Origin: Chlamydiia bacterium
Lineage (GTDB): Bacteria > Chlamydiota > Chlamydiia > Chlamydiales > FEN-1388
Assembly (NCBI GenBank): GCA_028293095.1
Contig: JAQGPK010000020.1
Span: 1-10,212, forward strand
Direction of reading: 5' to 3'
DNA length: 10,212 nucleotides
The notes beneath the pieces are model-generated. The model did no database searches. It was not told the origin of the DNA and saw nothing but the letters and a program-made list of their open reading frames with translations. A program made the translations under genes and the position numbers. Positions 1 to 6,582 of the stretch are shown one piece after another. Positions within the stretch are counted from its first letter, which is position 1; every line of letters begins with the position of its first letter.

Positions 1-1506
1 AGTTGTGATGATTCTCTTTTTTTCATCTTCTGTGAGACTTTTCTGAATAGCATCAAGTCTCGAACGCTCTTCTTGCTCTTCCTCTTTGGCAAGCTCTTGG
101 CTAGGAATCATGACAATTCGCACAAAATGGCTATTTTTGAGAAGATATTTCACAATCAGATCACAAAGGAAGCGAGGCTCTTCAGAAAGGGTATCTCGAA
201 GCTCTTTGAAAAGAGAGTGAATTCTTAATCCATCTTCTACCTTTCCACCATGCTGCTTAATGAGCGCACAGCGCGCAAAGAGAGAGAGCCCAAAGGGTCC
301 TCCGTCAGGGTTAATTTCTGTGCGATCAAGTTCGAGTTGGTGCAGGGCACTTTCAATGAGAGATTCAGGAATACCATTTTTTGCTATACGATCTAATGTG
401 CTGCGAATGAGTGTTTCAAGTGTGTCCGCATCTTGGCTTTTACATCCCTTTAGTACTATGGTGAAAGGAACTTCGGCACTTTCAGTTTCGAGAGCTGAAT
501 TTGCTTGTTTACAGAGACCAGAATTAAGAAGCTCTCGCTTTAAGAGGGAGGCGTCCGTGTCCATTAAAACGCTATCAAGAATGGTGAGCGCCAAGACTTC
601 AAGCTGAGATAGAATCGGTACAGTAAGCCATGAAAAAGAAATGAGTATTTTTTCCTCGTTTTTCTCTTCGCTTTCCACCGGATAAAAAAGTTCTTGGCGA
701 ATCTCTTTTGTAAAACGGGGTTGAAGCGGAATTGGAGGAAGGCGCGGCTCTTTTTGGACGCCTTGTAACGCTTCTTTGTCAATGAAGTCGAGGTGCTTTT
801 CTAAGGGGATATCACCGTAGAAAAAAAAGAGACACTTGCTTGGATGGTAGTAGGTTCTATGAAAAAGGAGGAGCTCTTCATAGCTTAAATTTGGAATTTC
901 GCGTGGATCCCCGCCTGAATTAAAGCCATACGGAGTGTTAGGGAAGAGGGCTGCGCTGATTGCTTCATTAAGTCTTGCCATTGGAGAGGAGAGCGCCCCT
1001 TTCATTTCATTATAGACAATACCTTTATATTCTAAAGGCGTTGAGGGGTCATGCGGAGTTGCAAATTCTAATCGATGGCCCTCTTGTGCAAAGCTGAGCT
1101 TTTGGAGACGTGGGTGAAAAACGGCATCAAGATAGACAGATAATAAGTTGTAGAAGTCCTGCTCCACTTGCGAGGAAGCTGGATAGCAGGTGAAATCAGC
1201 GCCAGTGAGGGCGTTCATAAAGGTATTGACGCTTCTTCGACTCATCGAAAAAAAAGGATCTTTTACAGGGAATTTATCGGAGCCTGTGAGGACTGTGTGC
1301 TCAAGAATATGAGCGACACCATTAGATGATGAGGGAAGGGTGCGAAAGGATAGGCAGAAGAAGTTTTCAGGGTCACTCGCTTTAACATGGAGCACTTCAG
1401 CGCCACTTTCCTCGTGAGTGAGTTGTGTCAAATGACACTCAAGTTCTGGAACTTCAAATGATTTGGTAACGATAAATCCGCGATATTTTGATCCAACAGC
1501 AAGCAT
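1..1506 (-). CDS. M16C zinc metallopeptidase, presequence-protease (PreP/insulinase-like), N-terminal half
   Basis: This is a partial gene: 502 codons are open from the ATG at 1504-1506 to the left edge, and the C-terminal half lies outside. The inverted zinc motif HxxEH is present as HILEH (H66, E69, H70), in the context GVAHILEHTVLTGS, followed by FPVKDPFFSM. The likely third zinc ligand is E167 in VYNEMKG. These features fit the M16C (PreP/Cym1) branch better than classical pitrilysin. Family members are about 970-1000 residues long, so roughly half is visible. They degrade short unfolded peptides inside a closed two-half chamber. No signal peptide is seen, which suggests a cytoplasmic enzyme. 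AAGGAG at 1513-1518 supports the start. From memory, C. trachomatis CT824 is the counterpart. The family call is firm; the substrate is unknown. Confidence 0.93.
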   Translation of the reverse strand, partial: MLAVGSKYRGFIVTKSFEVPELECHLTQLTHEESGAEVLHVKASDPENFFCLSFRTLPSSSNGVAHILEHTVLTGSDKFPVKDPFFSMSRRSVNTFMNALTGADFTCYPASSQVEQDFYNLLSVYLDAVFHPRLQKLSFAQEGHRLEFATPHDPSTPLEYKGIVYNEMKGALSSPMARLNEAISAALFPNTPYGFNSGGDPREIPNLSYEELLLFHRTYYHPSKCLFFFYGDIPLEKHLDFIDKEALQGVQKEPRLPPIPLQPRFTKEIRQELFYPVESEEKNEEKILISFSWLTVPILSQLEVLALTILDSVLMDTDASLLKRELLNSGLCKQANSALETESAEVPFTIVLKGCKSQDADTLETLIRSTLDRIAKNGIPESLIESALHQLELDRTEINPDGGPFGLSLFARCALIKQHGGKVEDGLRIHSLFKELRDTLSEEPRFLCDLIVKYLLKNSHFVRIVMIPSQELAKEEEQEERSRLDAIQKSLTEDEKKRIITT

Positions 1507-1530
1507 TCTCTACTCCTTCAAAAGAGGTGT

Positions 1531-1559
1531 ATAATAGAGGGAGTTACAAAACTCTGCAA
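1531..1559 (-). promoter_or_regulatory. Candidate sigma-70/66-type promoter of the M16C peptidase gene
   Basis: Read on the minus strand, TTGCAG (1554-1559) and TATTAT (1531-1536) are separated by exactly 17 bases, 25 bases before the ATG. The -10 matches 5 of 6 consensus bases; the -35 matches only 3 of 6. Plausible by position, but weak in the -35. Confidence 0.4.
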
Positions 1560-1686
1560 GATAGGATTTTAAAGCATTGATTCTGATGTAATTTTTAATA
1601 AAATAATTTTTTAAAATTTTTAGTTGTATTTTTATTATAGTTAGTTATGTAATTTCTTTTTATTTAATAATAAATATGGAGTTTAC
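1560..1686. other. AT-rich divergent spacer
   Basis: This spacer lies between the divergent M16C and LRR genes and is extremely AT-rich from about 1583 to 1677, with long runs of A and T. Several TATAAT-like hexamers occur (for example TATAGT near 1636-1641), but none has a convincing -35 at 16-18 bases, so I do not assign the LRR promoter. ATGGAG at 1676-1681 is the ribosome binding site for the ATG at 1687. No gene is seen here. Confidence 0.5.
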
Positions 1687-2346
1687 ATGTCAGTAGTTAA
1701 TAATTCTTCTGCTTCGAGTAGCAGTTCGTCATCATTTTCAAGTAGCTCAGAGCAATCAGGAGTTCCTTTACGTGCAACTGCAAGGTTTATTCAGTATGCA
1801 AAAGATCGAGGATTTATCAAGCAGCCATCATTGAAATCGCTTCCTAAAGTGCTTCAACTGAAGGTATTGGAATATTTAGTTGAAACAAACTCTGAAACTG
1901 AGGAAGGAAAGTTTAAGAATTATTTACAGCTATTTAACAATAGAAGCTTTTTTAAGACATGCAAAGAATTTAAAAAGTTGGAAGCTCTGTTTGTTACAGG
2001 CAATGGAAACGCTATAAGTGATGCTCTGTTTGCAGTACATGAGTATCAACTGGAGAATGATGTATTACCAATAGTTGAGAAAGACGATCTACAGAGCAGT
2101 AATTGTATGGCATCTATTCGTTATTTAAACTTGAGTCGTCGCCCTGGCTCTCACCGTTTTCCTCTAACTACAGATGATATAAAAGCTATTATTAGTAGGT
2201 CTCCACGGCTTGAAAAGCTTACTCTCGATAATTGTAAAATTGATTTAGATGACAAAGGAGTTTTTAAGGAACTTATTCAGTTAAAAGACTGTCTCAAAAT
2301 TTTGAGCCTGAATGGCATAAAATTACTTGATGAGCATATCAAGTAG
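1687..2346 (+). CDS. N-terminal part of LRR protein: Ser-rich leader, F-box-like segment, first LRRs
   Basis: This 219-residue product ends at the internal TAG. Residues 7-21 are almost all serine. Residues about 51-100 resemble an F-box: SLPKVLQLKVLEYL, a longer-than-usual loop, then NNRSFFKTCKEFKKLEALF, which matches the usual LPxE...I..YL...S.vCK.f..L layout although the Glu after the Pro is missing. Residues about 142-219 hold roughly three leucine-rich repeats of the cysteine-containing type (RYLNLS, LEKLTLDNCKI, LKILSLNGIKL). F-box proteins bind Skp1 and recruit targets to SCF ubiquitin ligases, and F-box/LRR proteins occur in amoeba-associated chlamydiae. A host-directed role is inference. 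The start has ATGGAG five bases upstream. The F-box call is tentative; the LRR call is good. Confidence 0.7.
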   Translation: MSVVNNSSASSSSSSSFSSSSEQSGVPLRATARFIQYAKDRGFIKQPSLKSLPKVLQLKVLEYLVETNSETEEGKFKNYLQLFNNRSFFKTCKEFKKLEALFVTGNGNAISDALFAVHEYQLENDVLPIVEKDDLQSSNCMASIRYLNLSRRPGSHRFPLTTDDIKAIISRSPRLEKLTLDNCKIDLDDKGVFKELIQLKDCLKILSLNGIKLLDEHIK

Positions 2347-2379
2347 ATTTCGCTTCTTTCCAATCTTACAAGCTTAGAA

Positions 2380-3441
2380 ATGGATGATTGTGAACTCACT
2401 CCCGTCGGATTACAGCATTTACAGAAACTTAAGTCCCTTGAAAAGCTTGTACTGGGTGAATGCAGTGACCTCACCGTACCAGTGTTTGAGAATTTTATGA
2501 AGGCTCTTGAAAGAATGAAGATATTTTCATTACTTTATACAGGGGATATAAGTACTGAATTATTGCAATGTATACAGAACTGGAAGCAGCTTGAAGATCT
2601 CACTCTGAAGTCAAGAGGACTTCCAAATGTTGATATCAGTACGCTTTTTGATCACTTGAAAAGACTTAGGTTGCCTTGGTTCTCTTTAAATACAGCACAG
2701 TTGGGTCAATTAAAAGGAAATGATAGGAATTTTCAATTTACAGAATTGTCTCTTGAAACAGATTGTGATCAAGAGCTTGCGGACCTTTTGGTACAGTGTC
2801 CACTTTTAGAAACGCTTATTTTGAGAACCGGTATTAAGCAGATAACTGCAAACAGCTTGGTAAAATTAAAGAATTTAAAAAATATTCAATTAAATGTGAA
2901 TGTAGACTTGCCAGACTATCAATGGCTTCAAAAAATAGAAAAGTTAGAGAAGCTTGAATTTTTCTTCACGCTTAATATGACGGTAGTTCTCGCAGCTCTT
3001 CCAAAGCTTGAAAAAGTGAGGGCACTTACTATTCATAGATACGGTAATGATTTGATGCTTCCTGATGTAAGAAATTTGGTGGCTAAGTTTCCAAACCTAG
3101 AAAGACTTGTGCTTTATAGTTTGAATGAACTAACAGATGAGGTACTGAGCGTCTTGAAAGAGCTGAAAAAATTACGCTTTTTGGACGTAAAAAAAGGTTC
3201 TGGTGTTACTATCAAAGTAACAGATCAAGGGATTGGTTCCTTGAAGAGATTGCGTCATCTTGAAGTCTTGCGACTTCCAGCTGAAAGCGATTCTGAGGAA
3301 GAGCCTGAAAATGGAAAAGCAGAAAAAGTAGAGCGAAAGCCAAAAATTACTGAAGCTGCTAAGCGGTACTTGAGAAGTTGTGCTCCACAACTTCGTATCA
3401 TTGATCAAGATACTAGCTATGATACGGACAACTCTGACTAA
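2380..3441 (+). CDS. C-terminal leucine-rich-repeat part of the interrupted LRR protein
   Basis: This 353-residue open frame follows the internal TAG in the same frame. It consists of about 12 leucine-rich repeats of 23-28 residues, for example LEKLVLGECSDLTVPVF, LEDLTLKSRGLPNVDI, LETLILRTGIKQITANSL, LERLVLYSLNELTDEVL and LRFLDVKKGSGV. The many LTDEVL/VTDQGI-type segments match the cysteine-containing/RNase-inhibitor-like LRR class found in F-box/LRR proteins. The C-terminal 50 residues are charged, with an acidic run SDSEEEPE followed by a Lys-rich stretch and an acidic end. LRR solenoids are protein-binding surfaces; the partner is unknown. No signal peptide or membrane span is visible. The 2380 ATG is only the first available in-frame ATG and lacks a Shine-Dalgarno sequence, so this is probably the remainder of one gene. 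Confidence 0.65.
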   Translation: MDDCELTPVGLQHLQKLKSLEKLVLGECSDLTVPVFENFMKALERMKIFSLLYTGDISTELLQCIQNWKQLEDLTLKSRGLPNVDISTLFDHLKRLRLPWFSLNTAQLGQLKGNDRNFQFTELSLETDCDQELADLLVQCPLLETLILRTGIKQITANSLVKLKNLKNIQLNVNVDLPDYQWLQKIEKLEKLEFFFTLNMTVVLAALPKLEKVRALTIHRYGNDLMLPDVRNLVAKFPNLERLVLYSLNELTDEVLSVLKELKKLRFLDVKKGSGVTIKVTDQGIGSLKRLRHLEVLRLPAESDSEEEPENGKAEKVERKPKITEAAKRYLRSCAPQLRIIDQDTSYDTDNSD

Positions 3442-3478
3442 AGGATTGAATGCATAGCAGAGTTGTTGTACTGTTTTT
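3428..3478 (+). terminator. Weak terminator-like inverted repeat after the LRR gene
   Basis: ACAACTCTG (3428-3436) and CAGAGTTGT (3458-3466) are perfect 9-base inverted repeats with a 21-base loop, straddling the LRR stop codon. TTTTT follows at 3474-3478, eight bases after the stem. The large loop and the gap before the T run make this an imperfect intrinsic terminator; partial read-through into the next gene is likely. Confidence 0.3.
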
Positions 3479-3496
3479 CATAAAAAATAGGAATAC

Positions 3497-4246
3497 ATGA
3501 GCAGTTTACAATCATCCTCCTGCTATCCACCCCCGCTGAGTTTCCCCTTGTACGAGAGGCGCTGCTACTTTTCATTTGAGAAGAGGCATTTTTTAGTAGA
3601 AGCGCCTTTGAAGACACCACAGCAACGGCTGCAAGAAAAAGAGGCAGAAATTGCACGTCTTGCACAGGAATGTATTCAGCTGAAAGAAGAGATGGAATCT
3701 CTTGAAGTGCAGCGAGCGAAGCAGACAACCACTATGAAGAGTTCTCGTTTGGGAGCTCTCTGGAATTCTGTAAAAGTGGCAACTTTTCTTAAGGGAATAG
3801 AGCATTTGAACTATCCAGTAGTCAGCCTTCCCTTTGTAATAGGACTTTTTCCTTTATCTCTCGGAGCATTTTTTCAAGAAGAGCGATGGCAGGGGTTTAA
3901 AGCGGGGATTGAAGGGTATTTTTCTAATATGCCTCGAGAAACTCTTTTAACAGCCTTGGGAATGGTAGCCGCCAATCTTTCAGACAAGGCGACGGATACT
4001 TATTCTGCTCCAGGAGTTTGTCGAGAAGTTGCAAAGCATATGGGCGGCCTTTTATTTGCATGCAGTATAGAGCTTACCAATACGCTCTTTCGTGAGGTAC
4101 ACTCCCAAAGGTCTTCAACTCACACATTTTTAAATCTATCTTCAAGTACTATCGGAAACGCTCTGCTACCTCAAGGTATAGTGGGAACTATGAGTTTCGG
4201 CGGTATAGTTCATGTTTGTAGGCGGTTGAGTACTACGAGTTCTTGA
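3497..4246 (+). CDS. Uncharacterised protein with N-terminal coiled coil and hydrophobic C-terminal region
   Basis: I do not recognise this 249-residue protein. It opens with a Ser/Pro-rich stretch (MSSLQSSSCYPPPLSFP). A likely coiled coil spans residues 41-75, with hydrophobic positions L45, I52, L55, L62, M66 and L69 in a charged background. Residues 107-126 (PVVSLPFVIGLFPLSLGAFF) could cross a membrane. Weaker hydrophobic stretches follow (LLTALGMVAANL, GGLLFACSIELTN, GIVGTMSFGGIVHVC), which are rich in Gly, Ala and Ser. AGGA lies five bases before the ATG. It follows the LRR gene by 55 bases on the same strand and overlaps the convergent 4233-5297 gene by 14 bases. It might be a membrane-associated or secreted lineage-specific protein, but it lacks the clear paired-helix lobe of a typical chlamydial Inc protein. 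Confidence 0.7.
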   Translation: MSSLQSSSCYPPPLSFPLYERRCYFSFEKRHFLVEAPLKTPQQRLQEKEAEIARLAQECIQLKEEMESLEVQRAKQTTTMKSSRLGALWNSVKVATFLKGIEHLNYPVVSLPFVIGLFPLSLGAFFQEERWQGFKAGIEGYFSNMPRETLLTALGMVAANLSDKATDTYSAPGVCREVAKHMGGLLFACSIELTNTLFREVHSQRSSTHTFLNLSSSTIGNALLPQGIVGTMSFGGIVHVCRRLSTTSS

Positions 4247-5297
4247 GGGCTATTTCTCTACACTTCTCAATCTCTCTAAAAAGCGTACTAACTTCTTCAG
4301 AATCCTGTGATGGTTGTTCTATCCGTGCTCTTTTTGCTGCGTAGCGCTTATTTTCACTCCAAAGATGATCCCAAGCTCTTTCTAGATTTTGTTTTTTGTT
4401 TGTGTAGGTTTGTGCAAGACTATCAAGAAGATTGTTAGTCCATGTTTCGGGAAAAAATCGTAAATTTGGAAGAATTTCTCTAGAAATTTGTAAAAATAGA
4501 TCGTCGCTTCCAAAGTTTGCTTTGTTGAATGCGGCAGCGATACGGCATAGATCTATATGAGTGCAGCACCTAATGTGGGCCATACAGTCCTCCATGAGCC
4601 ACATTTCAACTTTATCAAATAACTCTTTATTCTGAAAATTAAATTGAAGAAATGCCTCTAAGATGTCAGCGATATCATTTCCACAATAGCGTGAAAAGAG
4701 CTCTTGAATAGCTACAAAAAGCGCTTTATCTGCAATTTTTGCCCTTGTAAAGATACGAATAATAGTAAGGACAGGTATATACTCTTTAAGTCTTTTGTTG
4801 TTGTTTGCAAGAAGCTCTCTAGAGCAAGCATGGAGCAGCTCTGGAATTGCTACAGGAATTCGCTCAAGATCATTAAGCAGTAGCCGATACTCTGCTCTTG
4901 TAAGGTCTTTTAAAAAAACATAATCTGTGGCACGTAATGCTTTCTCTGTGGGTTCAGACAGTATTCCAGGGAAAAAGGCGCTGAGCGAAAGAGCTTTTTC
5001 TTTGCTTAAAGAGCACTCTCTAAGGGTAAGAAGGCCATTTCTTTGGGCGCTCTCTTTTGCATAGATTGTAAGCGTCGTTTTTAAGTGAGGCGTGAGCGCT
5101 TCAATATCTCCCTGAATGGAGGTGAGAATATCATCTATCCTAAACTCTACGATAATATTTTTAATTTCTGAAGGCAATGAAGTGCTTTGACTTAAAATTT
5201 CCAGTGCCTTTTCAGTGACCGGATCTGTGTTTATAGGACTAGAGTTATTTGGTAATATAGAAATGAGAGTAGTTTGATTTTGTATAGAAGTAATCAT
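4233..5297 (-). CDS. Helical-repeat protein resembling the OPR/HPR/FASTK class
   Basis: 354 residues. At least four tandem units of about 36-38 residues can be aligned by eye: roughly 172-207, 208-245, 246-283 and 284-315, with a possible earlier one at 132-170. Each has a first helix such as DIADILEAFLQFNFQ, LCRIAAAFNKANFG or NLLDSLAQTYTNK, followed by a LF-containing second helix such as KELFDKVEMWLM or DDLFLQISREIL. This pattern resembles octotricopeptide/heptatricopeptide and FAST-kinase-like repeats, which often bind RNA in organelles and occur in some intracellular bacteria. Residues 41-56 (LPSEIKNIIVEFRIDD) faintly resemble the start of an F-box. The C-terminus is basic then charged. 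I chose the ATG at 5297 because AGAGG lies just upstream; the frame extends to a TTG at 5345 without such support. The function is unknown; the repeat class is an inference. Confidence 0.72.
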   Translation of the reverse strand: MITSIQNQTTLISILPNNSSPINTDPVTEKALEILSQSTSLPSEIKNIIVEFRIDDILTSIQGDIEALTPHLKTTLTIYAKESAQRNGLLTLRECSLSKEKALSLSAFFPGILSEPTEKALRATDYVFLKDLTRAEYRLLLNDLERIPVAIPELLHACSRELLANNNKRLKEYIPVLTIIRIFTRAKIADKALFVAIQELFSRYCGNDIADILEAFLQFNFQNKELFDKVEMWLMEDCMAHIRCCTHIDLCRIAAAFNKANFGSDDLFLQISREILPNLRFFPETWTNNLLDSLAQTYTNKKQNLERAWDHLWSENKRYAAKRARIEQPSQDSEEVSTLFREIEKCREIALKNS

Positions 5298-5347
5298 ACC
5301 GTACCTCTTTGTAAATAAAGTATTAAACTTAAGATTTATATACAAAA

Positions 5348-5376
5348 ATTATACATGATGAGAGGGAAACGTACAA
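5348..5376 (-). promoter_or_regulatory. Promoter of the helical-repeat gene
   Basis: On the minus strand, a perfect TATAAT (5348-5353) lies 17 bases from TTGTAC (5371-5376), which matches 3 of 6 consensus -35 bases. It is 50 bases upstream of the chosen ATG at 5297. If it is used, transcription would begin at about 5340-5342, so a TTG start at 5345 would be outside the transcript. This also supports the 5297 start. Confidence 0.5.
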
Positions 5377-5393
5377 TTGGTTTGTCCGGCTAG

Positions 5394-5414
5394 TTTTACC
5401 TACTCGAAGTAAAA
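5394..5414. promoter_or_regulatory. Nested inverted repeat between divergent promoters (candidate operator)
   Basis: TTTTAC (5394-5399) and GTAAAA (5409-5414) form one inverted repeat. An overlapping one is TACT (5401-5404) with AGTA (5408-5411). Both lie between the two divergent promoters, where a regulator could act on both genes. The arms are short and the region is AT-rich, so chance is a real alternative. Confidence 0.2.
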
Positions 5415-5420
5415 GCTGTA

Positions 5421-5449
5421 TTCACATTTTGTGAGGTATTTGTTATACT
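5421..5449 (+). promoter_or_regulatory. Promoter of the tandem HIT gene
   Basis: TTCACA (5421-5426; 5 of 6 consensus) and TATACT (5444-5449; 5 of 6) are separated by exactly 17 bases, 32 bases before the ATG at 5482. This is the best consensus promoter in the window and probably also serves pssA, since only 36 bases separate the HIT gene from pssA. TCACA (5422-5426) and TGTGA (5430-5434) form a small inverted repeat overlapping the -35. Confidence 0.6.
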
Positions 5450-5481
5450 ATTTTTTGCTTAATAAATAATGAGGATGACAT

Positions 5482-6546
5482 ATGCATTTTATGCCGGTTG
5501 TTGTAGGAGTTAGTGTAGTTGGTCTTGTAGCTGCTTTTAAAGATAAAGTATTGCCTAAGAAAAATGGTACTGATGCAAAAGTTGAACAAGCCTTTACTTG
5601 TGCCTTTTGTCAGGACACTGACTTAGGTGGTAAAATCATCAAGAATCAATCGATTGGAGAAACTAAGCATATCCGAGTTCTTCTTGACAATAGTCCAATT
5701 GTTCCAGGTCATCTTCTTATTACAACTACACAATCAAAAAAGAAGGCGCATGAACTCAGTGATAGCGAAGCTTTAGCTGAGCATGAAGCTTTGAAAAAGG
5801 TTGCAGGGCTCTTTGCTGAAAAATATGGAACAAGAGAGTATCTGCAGTTACAAAAAAATGGTCGCCCTGCAGGACAAAGTGTGCCTCATTATCATAATCA
5901 TGTCTATCCGATGAGTTTGAAAAACACACTTTTTAAAGCACACCGTAACTTTTTTCTTAAATTTGCGACAGGTCTTTCATCGAAACTCAAGGGCGAAAAA
6001 TTGCAATCTTTGAAAAATGAGCTGCAAGGAAAGCTTGACCTTTCTACAGAGACAAAGACAAGAGTTGAAGAATATAAAGAGAGTGTAGAACAATCAGACG
6101 CAGAGTGTGCGCTTTGTCCTACATCTCAAGATCCTACTAAAAAACCATCACTTGTAACTCTGCATGCAAGTGATACACCGATTGCACCAGGTCACGTTAT
6201 TATTTCAACACGGCGTCATGTAGGAAAGGCACATGAACGTACTCCGGAAGAGGTCATTGCATGCCACCAGACGCTTAAGAAAGTTGTCACTATCTTTAAA
6301 GAGAAATTTCAAACAGAAGATTATGTGCAAATTCAGGAAAGTGGGGTATGTGCAGGTCAGAAAGGAAGACATTTTTATATGCATCTCTATCCTGTGGTGC
6401 CTACAAAATATGAATATGTGAATCAATTTTTGGCTTTTGTAAGATATATTATCTCGAGCAACGCATACTTGAGCCGTTTAATCAAGTTGAAAGGAGAGGC
6501 AGTACAAGCTGCTCAAAATCCATTTAAAAAAATAGATATTGAATAA
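5482..6546 (+). CDS. Membrane-anchored tandem HIT-domain protein
   Basis: 354 residues. Residues about 4-19 form a hydrophobic N-terminal segment followed by Lys-rich residues, probably a membrane anchor. Two HIT domains follow. Domain 1 (about 40-145) has CAFC (C40, C43), SPIVPGHLLI and the complete HxHxH motif PHYHNHVYP (H136, H138, H140). Domain 2 (about 209-306) has CALC (C209, C212) and TPIAPGHVII, but its motif reads RHFYMHLYP: H297 and H301 are kept while the central, nucleophilic His is Y299. The halves are clearly related (LKKV...F.EK, AGQ), so this is an internal duplication. HIT enzymes hydrolyse or transfer nucleotide phosphates through the central His; bacterial members are usually single-domain proteins of about 110-150 residues. 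Domain 1 may be active and domain 2 structural or ligand-binding. GAGG lies seven bases before the start. The substrate is unknown. Confidence 0.88.
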   Translation: MHFMPVVVGVSVVGLVAAFKDKVLPKKNGTDAKVEQAFTCAFCQDTDLGGKIIKNQSIGETKHIRVLLDNSPIVPGHLLITTTQSKKKAHELSDSEALAEHEALKKVAGLFAEKYGTREYLQLQKNGRPAGQSVPHYHNHVYPMSLKNTLFKAHRNFFLKFATGLSSKLKGEKLQSLKNELQGKLDLSTETKTRVEEYKESVEQSDAECALCPTSQDPTKKPSLVTLHASDTPIAPGHVIISTRRHVGKAHERTPEEVIACHQTLKKVVTIFKEKFQTEDYVQIQESGVCAGQKGRHFYMHLYPVVPTKYEYVNQFLAFVRYIISSNAYLSRLIKLKGEAVQAAQNPFKKIDIE

Positions 6547-6582
6547 CCCCACTTTTTCTAACTGCACCAAAAACTAGGTTGT

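Larger units (their letters stand above)
1687..3441 (+). pseudogene. F-box-like/leucine-rich-repeat gene interrupted by one in-frame TAG
   Basis: Positions 1687-3441 form one reading frame of 584 codons plus the final stop, broken only by TAG at 2344-2346 (codon 220). The 11 codons after the stop (ISLLSNLTSLE) continue the leucine-rich pattern into the downstream reading frame without a shift, so the two halves were one protein. A single base change from CAG or AAG would explain the stop. The ATG at 2380 has no recognisable ribosome binding site, so efficient separate translation of the 3' part is doubtful. The frame is otherwise intact, which suggests a very recent nonsense mutation, a sequencing error, or stop-codon readthrough. 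The two halves are described separately. Confidence 0.75.

Noticed and set aside
260..607. Open frame of 115 codons on the plus strand inside the M16C gene
   Set aside because: It lies antisense to a clearly conserved peptidase sequence, has biased Ser/Arg composition, and lacks any family motif.
1720..1755. Serine-codon-rich stretch as a possible simple-sequence repeat
   Set aside because: The codons are mixed (AGT, AGC, TCG, TCA), so there is no true DNA repeat unit that could slip; it is better described as low-complexity protein sequence.
5298..5345. N-terminal extension of the helical-repeat gene from TTG at 5345
   Set aside because: The TTG has no ribosome binding site, and the TATAAT at 5348-5353 places the likely transcript start at or after it. 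The ATG at 5297 has AGAGG upstream.
5422..5434. TCACA-TTT-TGTGA resembling a CRP-type half-site pair
   Set aside because: The half-sites are in the opposite order and spacing to a CRP site (TGTGA-N6-TCACA), so no CRP assignment is made.
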